Below are positions 47,373 through 55,093 of a stretch of DNA of 64,000 bases, one piece after another. Below the pieces are notes generated by a model. That model saw only the letters and a program-made list of their open reading frames with translations. It was not told where the DNA came from and did no database searches. Where the stretch lies: assembly GCA_965232015.1 (NCBI GenBank), contig OZ246946.1, positions 2,108,001 through 2,172,000 of the forward strand. Direction: 5' to 3'. The stretch's first letter is position 1. Each line of letters begins with the position of its first letter. The stretch comes from JAJEAO01 sp963667635 (GTDB lineage: Bacteria > Acidobacteriota > Vicinamibacteria > Marinacidobacterales > Marinacidobacteraceae). Position numbers and translations under genes: made by a program.

Positions 47373-47830
47373 GCGGGCGCCTCGCTCGCTGCCGCGAGCG
47401 CCGTACGAAGCCGCTCGAGGATCTGGCGCTGGTCGGCCGCCGCCGCCGTGGCCACGAAGATCGTGTCGTCCCCGGCGACGGTCCCGGCCGCTTCGGGCCA
47501 GTCGCCGGTGTCGATGGCGTGGGCGACCCGCTGCGCCCCGCCCGGCAGGGTGTGGATCACAACGAGGTGGGGCCCGGCGGTCACGAAGCCGGCCACGAGT
47601 CCCGCGAGTCCGGGAAGCTCGCCCCCCACCCCGGGAGCGAGGCGATAGCGACCCCGAATCTTCTGGCCGCCGACCTCGCGGAGGTCACGGCTCACCGAGG
47701 CCTGGCTCACGCGGTGTCCGAGAGAGCGGAGATGGGCGGCGAGCTGGGCCTGGGTGCGGAACCGTCCCTCGACCAGCGCCGTGCGCACAAGCGCCCGCCG
47801 CTTGTCGGTCTGATCGGCGTCGGAGTGCAT
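47369..47830 (-). CDS. argR: Arginine repressor ArgR
   Basis: The product is 153 residues. A winged-helix N-terminus (TQAQLAAHLRSLGHRVSQAS then VSRDLREVGG) and the C-terminal arginine-binding and hexamerisation motif (AGTVAGDDTIFVATA) are clear. It is the first gene of the operon it likely controls; an ARG-box-like palindrome overlaps its start codon. Confidence 0.95.
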   Translation of the reverse strand: MHSDADQTDKRRALVRTALVEGRFRTQAQLAAHLRSLGHRVSQASVSRDLREVGGQKIRGRYRLAPGVGGELPGLAGLVAGFVTAGPHLVVIHTLPGGAQRVAHAIDTGDWPEAAGTVAGDDTIFVATAAAADQRQILERLRTALAAASEAPA

Positions 47831-47846
47831 AGTATGCGCAAACTAT
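47829..47846. promoter_or_regulatory. ARG-box-like operator at the argR start
   Basis: ATAGTATGCGCAAACTAT is an 18-base palindrome with mismatches at only one symmetric pair, in the size and A/T-ended layout of ArgR half-site pairs. It covers the argR start codon, so binding would block initiation of the whole operon. Confidence 0.65.
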
Positions 47847-47864
47847 ACCTCTATCGGCGCGCCG

Positions 47865-48000
47865 GCGGTATGGAGCGCCGCTCTCCAGAGCGGCACGATG
47901 GAGCACCGCTCTCTATGGAGCGCCGCTCTCCAGAGCGGCACAGGTACCAAGCTTGGTCCTGTCTCCCGTGCCGGTCTGGAGCCCAGCGCTCCACACGGTG
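47865..48000. repeat. Palindromic repeat pair upstream of the arg operon
   Basis: GCCGCTCTCCAGAGCGGC occurs at 47877-47894 and 47922-47939, each preceded by TATGGAGC, with related CCGGTCTGGAGCCCAGCG near 47970. Same family as 5896-6178. Confidence 0.8.
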
Positions 48001-48058
48001 AAGAGCCCGTACCGGGAGAGCCGGCGAAGACCGGCGCGCTGACCCTGGAGCGCGATCA

Positions 48059-48448
48059 TCATCGAATCAGGCGGACCTCGATGCCCGCGATATGAAGCCG
48101 ACCCCACACGCGGTCCGCCGTGACGGCCGGGAGACCGAGCTCCTGAGCCAGGGCGAGGCAGCTTCGATCGCCCAGACCCAGCCCCCACCGGCGGGTCACG
48201 GGACGGAGATCCCCGCTCATCAGGGCGGTTCTTCGACCCAGGGGAATGACCGCCACGTTGAGTCGGGCGATGTTCGCCTCGATCTTCCCGGTCGGCCAGT
48301 CGGACTCACGCAGTCTGGCAGCGACCTCGGCCAGGTTGACCGTGGACATGACCGCTCCCCGTTGGAGAGCTACGCGAACGGCTCCGGCTCCGGGCTCATC
48401 GAGGATCAGAGCGAGGACGGCGGAGGCATCAAGCACGACCCGCCGCAC
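48059..48448 (-). CDS. PIN-domain toxin of the AbrB/PIN pair
   Basis: The product is about 129 residues (GTG start at 48446-48448; GTG 48436 is an alternative). PIN acidic residues are in VVLDASAVLALILDEP, VNLAEVAARL, GLGDRSCLALAQ and VTADRVWGRL. The start overlaps the 3' end of the AbrB-like antitoxin gene by 20 bases. Confidence 0.85.
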   Translation of the reverse strand: MRRVVLDASAVLALILDEPGAGAVRVALQRGAVMSTVNLAEVAARLRESDWPTGKIEANIARLNVAVIPLGRRTALMSGDLRPVTRRWGLGLGDRSCLALAQELGLPAVTADRVWGRLHIAGIEVRLIR

Positions 48449-48770
48449 GGTCCCCTGCCTCCGCTTCCTCAGCTTTCGCCTCGCGACGTCGCTCGGCGAG
48501 GAAGGCATCAACGCCTCCATCCGCGTGGGTGTCGTATTTTCTCGCCAGCGCCTGCACGTATTCGACCGCTGCATCCAGGGCATCCTCCGCCGTCTGGACC
48601 TCGAGCGTCTTGCCGTTCAACGAGACAACCACTCGCTGACGCTCCCGGAATCGGAGAGCCTGTCGAAACCGGGCGGGCACGACGAGTCGCCCGGAGGCAT
48701 CCACGACCGTCGTGATCTGCTCGGTGTCCGTCGCGGGTTCCGATCTACCGGGTTGCGGTGCGTCCGCCAT
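48429..48770 (-). CDS. AbrB/SpoVT-type antitoxin
   Basis: The product is 113 residues. The swapped-hairpin AbrB core is TTVVDASGRLVVPARFRQAL with RVVVSLNGKTLEVQTAED. The C-terminal half is a charged helix (AFLAERRREAKAEEAEAG) likely to bind the toxin. It starts 91 bp from the divergent DUF420 gene. Confidence 0.85.
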   Translation of the reverse strand: MADAPQPGRSEPATDTEQITTVVDASGRLVVPARFRQALRFRERQRVVVSLNGKTLEVQTAEDALDAAVEYVQALARKYDTHADGGVDAFLAERRREAKAEEAEAGDRAAGRA

Positions 48771-48861
48771 GTCAGGAACTCTATGCCACGAGACTTCCTC
48801 CCGCCACCGTGCGCTCGGGAGACGTGGGGCGACGTTTCCCGCCGGCCTCTATCCTTCCGCC

Positions 48862-49395
48862 GTGGCCGCCAGCGCCCGGGACGATGTCCGCTCCACGATC
48901 CGCACCGCGTTCTTCGCGAGCGGCGCCGTGTTCGCCTTCCTGATGTGGCAGCTCTACCTGCGCGCCCCCCCATCCGACGTCCCGGAGTGGACCGCAGCCA
49001 TCCCGCGGATCAACGCCGGGTTCAACGCCACGACGACCCTCCTCGTGTGCCTCGGCGTGGCCGCGATCCGGACCGGCCGACGACGACTCCACGCCGCGCT
49101 CCAGATCGCCGGCTTGATCTCGGGAAGCCTGTTCCTCACCGGTTACATCACCTACCACCACTACCACGGCGACACCCCCTATCCCGGAACCGGGTTCCTG
49201 CGGCCCATCTACTTCTCTATCCTCATCACCCACATCCTCGCCTCCGCGGCCGCGGTGCCGCTGGTCGTGAGCACGGCGCTTCTCGCCGCCCGCCGCCGCT
49301 TCTCGCACCACCGGCGGTGGGCGCGTGTCGCTGTCCCGGTCTGGCTGACCGCCTCGGTCACCGGGCTCATCGTCTATTTCATGCTCTACGGCTGA
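48862..49395 (+). CDS. DUF420 (CtaM/YozB-like) membrane protein
   Basis: The product is 177 residues from GTG 48862 (VAASARDDVRSTIRTAFF). Four to five membrane segments carry family residues: INAGFNATTTLLVCLGVAAI, LTGYITYHHYHGDTPYPG, TGFLRPIYFSILITHILA and SHHRRWARVAVPVWLTA. Members such as Bacillus CtaM assist cytochrome oxidase maturation; conserved histidines fit heme handling. No oxidase genes are adjacent. Confidence 0.85.
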   Translation: MAASARDDVRSTIRTAFFASGAVFAFLMWQLYLRAPPSDVPEWTAAIPRINAGFNATTTLLVCLGVAAIRTGRRRLHAALQIAGLISGSLFLTGYITYHHYHGDTPYPGTGFLRPIYFSILITHILASAAAVPLVVSTALLAARRRFSHHRRWARVAVPVWLTASVTGLIVYFMLYG

Positions 49396-49441
49396 CGCGC
49401 GTTCAGCCGTGACCCCGCTCGTCCCGCAAGAGGAGTTCTCC

Positions 49442-50014
49442 ATGCCACGTTCCCCTTCCCTCATCGCCCTCGTCGGTCTGCTCGTCGCGCCGGGAGCGGC
49501 CGCCCAGGACATGAACCCGAGAGGCGCCGTAACCATCGAAGTCGGCGCCGCATCCGTTTCGATCGACTACGGCCGCCCCGGGCTCGACGGTCGGGCGCTG
49601 TCCGATCTGATGGGCATGCTCCCGGAGGATCGGGTGTGGAGGGCCGGACAGAATCAGGTCACCACGCTGGAGGCCTCGGCCCCGGTGATGATCGGCGGCG
49701 AAACGATCCCGGCGGGCCGATACAGCCTCTACCTGCACATTCCGGAGTCCGGCGGCTGGCATCTGCTCGTGAACCGGAACCAGGGCATCCCGCTCGGCGA
49801 GCTCTCGTCGCAGGCGCCCGCCGACATGCACGATGAACTCTGGCCGGCGGTCGCCCGCTACGGCCAGATCGAGGACGAGGAGCAGGCCCGGATCGCACTC
49901 GACGAGACCGAGGCGCCATCCGACGGCGACATCTTCGAGATCGCCGCCGAGGCCGGGATGATCCGTTTCTCGTGGGGCGGCGTCGCGTATCAGACGACCC
50001 TCGGCGCGCCGTAA
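49442..50014 (+). CDS. Secreted DUF2911 protein, copy 1
   Basis: The product is 190 residues with a signal peptide (LIALVGLLVAPGAAAQ). DUF2911 segments: ASVSIDYGRPGLDGRAL, RVWRAGQNQVTTLEAS, IPAGRYSLYLHIPESGGW. Proteins of this family are periplasmic and of unknown function. AGGAG is 7-8 bp before the ATG. Copy 2 follows 37 bp downstream. Confidence 0.88.
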   Translation: MPRSPSLIALVGLLVAPGAAAQDMNPRGAVTIEVGAASVSIDYGRPGLDGRALSDLMGMLPEDRVWRAGQNQVTTLEASAPVMIGGETIPAGRYSLYLHIPESGGWHLLVNRNQGIPLGELSSQAPADMHDELWPAVARYGQIEDEEQARIALDETEAPSDGDIFEIAAEAGMIRFSWGGVAYQTTLGAP

Positions 50015-50051
50015 CGCGCCGGCGGCGCCACCTTCTGAAGGAGTTCCCCAC

Positions 50052-50627
50052 ATGTCCCGAATCCCGTTCCTCACCTTCCTCCTCGCCGCCGTCGGCGGCC
50101 TGCCGGCCGCCGCCCAGGACCCCAACCCCCGGGGCGCGCTCCGGGCCGAAGTCGGCGAGGCGGTGGTCACGATAGATCACGGCCGTCCCGGACTCGGCGA
50201 CCGCATGCTCGCCGATCTGCTCGCGATGCTCCCCGAGGAGCGCGTCTGGCGCGCCGGCGAGAACCAGGTGACCATCCTCGAGACCAGCGGCGACATCCGC
50301 ATCGGCGCGCAGGCGATCCCGGCGGGCCGCTACAGCCTCTATCTGCACATCCCGGCCAACGATGCTCCGTGGTCGCTGCTCGTGAACCGGCACCAGGGCA
50401 TCGCGCTGGGCGAGCTGTGGGCGGAGGCCCCCGAGGCGATGCGCGCCGAGCCGTGGCCGATGCTCTCCGGCTACGCCGCGATCGCGGACCAGGAAGTCGC
50501 CCGGATCCCGCTGTCCGCGGACGACTCCGGGAGCGGCGGGGACACGTTCGAGATCGCGTGGACCGGCGACTCGCTCCGATTCACCTGGGGCCCGGCGGCC
50601 TACACGGTCGCCGTCTCGGGATCCTGA
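50052..50627 (+). CDS. Secreted DUF2911 protein, copy 2
   Basis: The product is 191 residues, a close paralogue of copy 1 (AVVTIDHGRPGLGDRML, RVWRAGENQVTILETSG, IPAGRYSLYLHIPANDA). AAGGAG precedes the ATG. The last codons (AYTVAVSGS then stop) begin a 31-bp tandem repeat that continues past the stop codon. Confidence 0.88.
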   Translation: MSRIPFLTFLLAAVGGLPAAAQDPNPRGALRAEVGEAVVTIDHGRPGLGDRMLADLLAMLPEERVWRAGENQVTILETSGDIRIGAQAIPAGRYSLYLHIPANDAPWSLLVNRHQGIALGELWAEAPEAMRAEPWPMLSGYAAIADQEVARIPLSADDSGSGGDTFEIAWTGDSLRFTWGPAAYTVAVSGS

Positions 50628-50811
50628 CGCCTACACGGTCGCCGTCTCGGGATCCTGACGCCTACACGGTCGCCGTCTTGGGATCCTGACGCCCCCACGG
50701 TCGCCGTCTCGGGATCCTGACGCCTACACGGTCGCCGTCTCGGGTTCCTGACGCCTACACGGTCGCCGTCTCGGGTTCCTGACGCCCCCACGGTCGCCGT
50801 CTCGGGTTCCC
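50599..50811 (+). repeat. 31-bp minisatellite, about 7 copies, seeded by the DUF2911 copy 2 stop region
   Basis: Units start near 50599, 50630, 50661, 50692, 50723, 50754 and 50785. The consensus begins CCTACACGGTCGCCGTCTCG and ends GGATCCTGACG, containing the TGA. Units 4 and 7 replace CCTA with CCCC, units 5-7 have GGTTCC for GGATCC. The first unit is the coding end of the gene, the others lie beyond it. Confidence 0.92.
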
Positions 50812-50902
50812 GAGCGGCGGCGACTGACCGGCGGAGCCTCCGTCGGCCGAGTCGCGGCGGGAACGGATTCCGCCCGCGGGCGTTGACTCCGAACGAACGC
50901 CG

Positions 50903-51586
50903 ATGGCCACCACCGCCCTCACCGCCGACGCCCCTCTCGCCCCGGCGGCCTCGCCCGCCGGCAGCAGCGGAGGCGCGTCGGTCGCCGAGCTGATGGCGCG
51001 GGTCGCGGCCGGTGACGCGGAGGCCTTCGCTCCCATCGTGGAGCGTTACGAGCGCCGTCTGTTCGGCTACTTCATGAGCCTCGTGCACGATCCGTCCTCG
51101 GCCGCCGACCTCGCCCAGGAGACTTTCGTCCGCGCCTACCGCGCTGCCGGGCGCTACCGGGAATCGGGTCGGTTCGAGGCGTGGCTGTTCCGGATCGCCG
51201 CCAACCTGGTCCGAAGCGATCGGCGCCGCGCCTCCCGTCGCGGCCTCCATCTTTCCCTCGACGACGCCCCCGCCGGATCGGGGGACGGACTCGCCCTCGT
51301 CGCGGGCGCCGCGACGGCGCCCCGGGCGGCCGAGCCGTCCCCTGACGAGAGCACCTGGCGCGCCGAGGTTCGCGAGGCGCTCGAACACGCCCTGCCGCGG
51401 GTCCCGTTTCTCTTCCGCCAGGCTGTCCTCCTCCGGGACCTCGAGGGTTGGTCTTACCGCGAGATCGCCGAAATGCTCGAGATCGAGGAGGGCACTGCGA
51501 AATCACGCGCTCACCGGGGGAGGATGCGACTTCGCGCCCTGCTCGCTCCCGCCTTCGAGAGCGCTTCCTTCGAGCCCACCACCTGA
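50903..51586 (+). CDS. ECF (group 4) sigma factor, RpoE-like
   Basis: The product is 227 residues. Region 2 is FAPIVERYERRLFGYFMSLV then DLAQETFVRAYRAAGRY, and region 4 is LLRDLEGWSYREIAEMLE with EEGTAKSRAHRGRMRLRAL. An N-terminal Ala/Pro-rich stretch of about 25 residues precedes it. The stop overlaps the next ATG (TGATG), coupling it to the putative anti-sigma factor. Confidence 0.92.
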   Translation: MATTALTADAPLAPAASPAGSSGGASVAELMARVAAGDAEAFAPIVERYERRLFGYFMSLVHDPSSAADLAQETFVRAYRAAGRYRESGRFEAWLFRIAANLVRSDRRRASRRGLHLSLDDAPAGSGDGLALVAGAATAPRAAEPSPDESTWRAEVREALEHALPRVPFLFRQAVLLRDLEGWSYREIAEMLEIEEGTAKSRAHRGRMRLRALLAPAFESASFEPTT

Positions 51587-52122
51587 TGAATCGCCCCACC
51601 GACGCCGAGATCCGCCGCATGATCGTCGAACTGCCCCGTCCCGAGCCCCCGGAGGGCTTCGCGGATGGGGTCATGGACCGGGTCCGCGCCGAGGAGCGGT
51701 GGCGGAGGCGGCGGCCGTGGTTCCTCGCCGCCGCGGCGGTGGTCCTCGCGTCGGCGCTCGCGATCTCCCTCGGGCGGGAGTCGGCAGCTCCGGTCGTGGC
51801 CGAGTCCGCGCCCGCCGACCCGCGGGAGGAGCTCGCGGCCCTTCAGGATGAAGTCCGCAGCCTCCGGGAGGCGATGGCGCTCATGGACGCGCTTCGTGGC
51901 GCACCCGGGGGCGACCAGACTCCGTCCCTGCGACGCGCCCGATTCCCGGGCGCGCCGGAGAACGCCGGCTCTCCCGTCGTCCCGCTCATGCGGATCGGCG
52001 GCGACGACGACCTCGGCGTCTTCCTCGATCTCCAGTCGCTTCTCGACGGCGGCGGCTTCCCGGCCCGCTCGCCCTCCGTGTCCCCGAGGGTTCTCCCCGC
52101 GTCCGACCGGACGCGGCGCTGA
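51586..52122 (+). CDS. Putative membrane anti-sigma factor
   Basis: The product is 178 residues: a short cytoplasmic N-terminus (MNRPTDAEIRRMIVELPRP), one membrane segment (PWFLAAAAVVLASALAI), then a periplasmic part with a helix (REELAALQDEVRSLREAM) and an unstructured end. No zinc anti-sigma HxxxCxxC motif is seen. The role is inferred from its overlap with the ECF sigma gene. Confidence 0.7.
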   Translation: MNRPTDAEIRRMIVELPRPEPPEGFADGVMDRVRAEERWRRRRPWFLAAAAVVLASALAISLGRESAAPVVAESAPADPREELAALQDEVRSLREAMALMDALRGAPGGDQTPSLRRARFPGAPENAGSPVVPLMRIGGDDDLGVFLDLQSLLDGGGFPARSPSVSPRVLPASDRTRR

Positions 52123-52151
52123 CGCCCTCCAACCCTCCCGAAGGAGTCCCC

Positions 52152-52841
52152 ATGAAGTCCTTCCTCCGTTCCCGCCTCCTCCTTGTCGCGATCGCACTGG
52201 TTCTCGCCATCCCCGCCTCCGCGGCGGCGCAGTCGTGGTGGGTGCAGGCCGAGCCCCGCGTCCACGAAGTGCGGATGCAGGGGCCGGTGCGCGGGATCGT
52301 CCTGAGCTCGCTCGGCCGCGGCTACCTCGGCGTGAGCCTGCTGAACATCACCGAGGAGCTCCGCGAGTTCTACGGCGCGCCCAGCGACGCCGGAGTGCTC
52401 GTTTCGCGGGTCGAGGAGGACTCCCCGGCGGCGACGGCGGGTTTCCGGGTCGGCGACGTCATCACCGCCGTCAGCGGAGAGGCGGTGGACCGGTCGCGCG
52501 ACATCGTCCGGGGCATCAGCCGTCTGGAACCGGAAGACACGGTCGAGGTGGCCGTTGTGCGTTCCGGGGCCACCGAGACGCTGACCGCCACGCTGGCCGA
52601 GCGGGAAGACGGCGTCTGGTTCGGCGGCGACTTCGAAGGACCCAACTTCGAGCGCCTCGAGATGGACCTGCCCCGGATGGGCGTGGACAGCGAGGAAGTC
52701 CAGCGGACGGTCCGCGAGGCGATGGCCCAGGCCCGCGAGCGCATGCGCGACGTGGACTTCGGCGATCTGGCCCGTCGCCTCGAGGAGACCGAGGAGCGCC
52801 TCCGCGAGCTGGAGCGGAAGCTCGCCGAGCGCGAGCGCTGA
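52152..52841 (+). CDS. Secreted PDZ-domain protein with C-terminal coiled coil
   Basis: The product is 229 residues with a signal peptide (LLLVAIALVLAIPASAAAQ). The PDZ domain reads GRGYLGVSLLNITEEL, VLVSRVEEDSPAATAGFRVG and DVITAVSGEAVDRSRDI. The C-terminus is a helix with heptads (RRLEETEERLRELERKLAE). No protease domain is present. As third gene of the sigma operon it may sense or bind envelope proteins. Confidence 0.83.
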   Translation: MKSFLRSRLLLVAIALVLAIPASAAAQSWWVQAEPRVHEVRMQGPVRGIVLSSLGRGYLGVSLLNITEELREFYGAPSDAGVLVSRVEEDSPAATAGFRVGDVITAVSGEAVDRSRDIVRGISRLEPEDTVEVAVVRSGATETLTATLAEREDGVWFGGDFEGPNFERLEMDLPRMGVDSEEVQRTVREAMAQARERMRDVDFGDLARRLEETEERLRELERKLAERER

Positions 52842-53433
52842 CCTACGGTGCCGGCGCGCCCGCCTGGACCCAAGTTCGTCACTTTTCTATCTGAGCCACA
52901 GGCGGCGGCGCGAAGACGAGGCGGTTTCGAGGTGATTCCGGCCTCCGAGTGGCACGAAACCCCACCTCCAAGACCCGCACCACGGCGTCAGCTCGGACTT
53001 GGCCAAAACCGCGGCTGTTGGGGCGACAGGTGGCCTCTTCGTTCAGCTCCGGCGCCGACGGCTGAATATAGTGCCATCTGCCTGTCGCGGACGGGCGCTC
53101 ACTCCTTCACTCAGGGCCGCCGATGCGGGACGTTTCGGATGCGGCGGAGCTGAGCGCGGCGACGGAAGCAAACCCCGGTCGGCAGGGGAGTAGGCGGCTT
53201 GCATGGCCTTCTTCGTGTGGGCCGATCCTGGTAGTGCCACGTGGGAAGTCGCACGCACGCGCGCGGGGCGGCGCGTCTACGGCCTGCCCGAGCCAGGACT
53301 CCGTAGAGTCCAATCACAGCCAGCGCATGATGGTCCGAGTTTTGCCGCACCATCTGACCGCCGCCTCGGACGTCCTGGCCACGGCCCCTCCACGACTCCA
53401 CACAACTCCTTCGGTCTTGATACGCCAAGTCCA
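52842..53433. other. Gene-poor entry to the low-G+C island
   Basis: About 590 bases without a convincing gene. Base composition visibly drops along it. Short frames have no domain and poor starts. No transposase, integrase or terminal repeat was recognised. Confidence 0.5.
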
Positions 53434-53643
53434 CTAAGTCGTGCCGCTATCAGATTCAGTCGCTCCGATTTCAAGGAGTGATTTCGCCTTCCAGACGTTT
53501 ATTCCAGACGCTGCGGCAACACAGGCAACAGCCAAGAGACAATCCCGCCAACCTAGGAAACCAAGTAGGAGAAGTGTACCGAACACGATCTGTCGCTCGA
53601 GCCTAATTCTCTCACGTGCGATATCGTGGGTGTTGTCATCCAT
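53434..53643 (-). CDS. Small membrane protein of the low-G+C island
   Basis: The product is 69 residues with two hydrophobic stretches (QIVFGTLLLLGFLGW, LLAVACVAAASGINVW) between a charged N-terminus (DIARERIRLER) and acidic tail. It lies 14 bp after the 53658-53996 gene on the same strand. No family recognised. Confidence 0.5.
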   Translation of the reverse strand: MDDNTHDIARERIRLERQIVFGTLLLLGFLGWRDCLLAVACVAAASGINVWKAKSLLEIGATESDSGTT

Positions 53644-53657
53644 CCTGTGACCGGTGG

Positions 53658-53996
53658 TTAGCCTCCGTTCCTTCTTTCAACCCTTCTCCGTGCTATCCGC
53701 CAAAGTACGCTCCTGTCATCTTCCGGGGGTCGCGTTTTCCTGTGTACGAATAGCCACGCTTCAGCGAAGCCCCGTGCTGCAGCGCCGATGGAGGCCATGG
53801 CATGCGCCCACAGCGCCGATTCAGACGTGTGGCTCGTTATCGAATAGCGCAACCCCTGGTCCTCCCTTTGTTCAACAAGAGGCATCTCTCGAAGATCTTG
53901 GAACTCATAACTGACCGGTTCTGAATTGAGAAGAGTCCAATCCAGGTGTCCGTTCTCTCCGGACCTAACGGCAACCAGAGGCAGCGTATCAATCAT
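53658..53996 (-). CDS. Hypothetical protein of the low-G+C island
   Basis: The product is 112 residues (MIDTLPLVAVRSGENGHLDW start). It has no signal or membrane segment apart from a short hydrophobic helix (ALWAHAMASIGAAARGFAEA), and a basic C-terminus (RIARRRVERRNGG). Its start overlaps the stop of the upstream FN3 gene by 8 bases, supporting a real coupled gene. Confidence 0.5.
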   Translation of the reverse strand: MIDTLPLVAVRSGENGHLDWTLLNSEPVSYEFQDLREMPLVEQREDQGLRYSITSHTSESALWAHAMASIGAAARGFAEAWLFVHRKTRPPEDDRSVLWRIARRRVERRNGG

Positions 53997-54312
53997 TCAG
54001 AATTGCCTCTTGGGCAGGGACGGCATACTGGATCGTGGTGGGTGGCCCCTCACCGTCCTTGTTCCTGTATCTGAGTTGAATCTCGTACGTTATCTTCGGC
54101 TTCAGACCAACGAAAGAACAAGTGTTCAAGGGTGTTTCGAAGCCGGGACTCCACCTGTCTTCACCCTCTTGCCGGATACGAATGACCGTAGTGTTTCCAG
54201 GTTCCCAACTCGCCTTGATCGCTCGATCGCCAGCTGGAAGGAACACATGAATCCGCCCGTCGTTCCACTCAATCCTCGGCTGGTTCTTGTCGGAAGAAAC
54301 GGCCGTGTTCAT
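53989..54312 (-). CDS. Cytoplasmic single FN3-like domain protein, copy 1
   Basis: The product is 107 residues and almost all one fibronectin-III-like domain: RIEWNDGRIHVFLPAG, TVIRIRQEGEDRWSPGF, ETPLNTCSFVGLKPK, YEIQLRYRNKDGEGPP. No signal peptide is present, which is unusual for FN3. A close paralogue lies upstream (54469-54813) on the same strand. Confidence 0.72.
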   Translation of the reverse strand: MNTAVSSDKNQPRIEWNDGRIHVFLPAGDRAIKASWEPGNTTVIRIRQEGEDRWSPGFETPLNTCSFVGLKPKITYEIQLRYRNKDGEGPPTTIQYAVPAQEAILND

Positions 54313-54468
54313 CTGATCCCCTTAGTGCCCCCGGACTACACTGCTCCAAGGCACGCTGAAAGTCCTTGTTTGCACGCTGGTGCCAGATATCGTTCCTCCC
54401 TGACGTTTCCCGTCTCCGATGCGCCTGTGGAACGGGCGGTGGGGTGGGGATGGGTGGCCAAGTGGTTC

Positions 54469-54813
54469 CTAAACGGGCATTCTTGGTAGCTGTGTGAAGT
54501 CAGTCGTCACGTGCGGCACTCGCATCCGCCTCGGTGGTCCCTCGCCGTCCGCGGTCTTATACCTGACTTCAGCCTCGTATTCTCGATCCGGGTCGAGGCC
54601 AATGATGTTGCAGCTGTTCAGAGGTGTCTCGAATCCGAAGCTCCACCTGTCCGTGCCCACTTCTCGGACGCGGATAACTGAGGTCGCGACAGGCTTCCAC
54701 TTCGCCCGTATTTCCCCCTTGTCAGGCATGGGCAGGGTTACAATGAATTCCCCGTCTTTCCACTCGATCTTGGGGTGCTGGATGGCAGGAGGGCCGGTTG
54801 GTGTCTGAGGCAT
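54469..54813 (-). CDS. Cytoplasmic single FN3-like domain protein, copy 2
   Basis: The product is 114 residues from ATG 54811-54813 (MPQTPTGPPAIQHPKIEW). The FN3-like domain shares DRWSFGFETPLNSCNIIGL and YEAEVRYKTADGEGPP with copy 1. No export signal is present. It is first in the predicted four-gene minus-strand set of the island. Confidence 0.72.
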   Translation of the reverse strand: MPQTPTGPPAIQHPKIEWKDGEFIVTLPMPDKGEIRAKWKPVATSVIRVREVGTDRWSFGFETPLNSCNIIGLDPDREYEAEVRYKTADGEGPPRRMRVPHVTTDFTQLPRMPV

Positions 54814-54959
54814 GAGTTTATCCCTAATTTCCGAACTCCTTGGGCACGGAGCAGGGCCATGAGTATAACATCTCGCCCAGAGTGCCTCTATCAAACGCAC
54901 GAGGGCTTGGAGCTGCGGGTGGCGCTAGGTGGCGCGGCCGCGCCGCCTCCTCTGCTGTG

Positions 54960-55062
54960 GGGCACGGAGAATTGGCGGACTGGAGTCCGGGGCGCGTGCA
55001 GGGGTCAGGACTTCATACTCCCCTACGTACCAACAGTGCCGCTCTGGAGAGCGGCGCTGCAT
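54960..55062. repeat. Palindromic repeats at the right edge of the low-G+C island
   Basis: GGCGGACTGGAGTCCGGGG and GCCGCTCTGGAGAGCGGC (55038-55055) are degenerate and perfect members of the dispersed palindrome family. They lie just before the lipoprotein gene, at the border where composition returns to high G+C. Confidence 0.72.
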
Positions 55063-55093
55063 ACCGCCGGGATCCGGTGGAAGGAGGCATGCG

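Noticed and set aside
45117..47648. Plus-strand frame opposite the arg operon
   Set aside because: Shadow of argD and argC.
53111..53434. Small minus-strand gene before the island
   Set aside because: Arg/Pro-rich without domain, poor start, and not packed with the island genes.
52842..55062. Prophage or integrative element
   Set aside because: No integrase, structural phage gene, tRNA site or flanking direct repeat was found.
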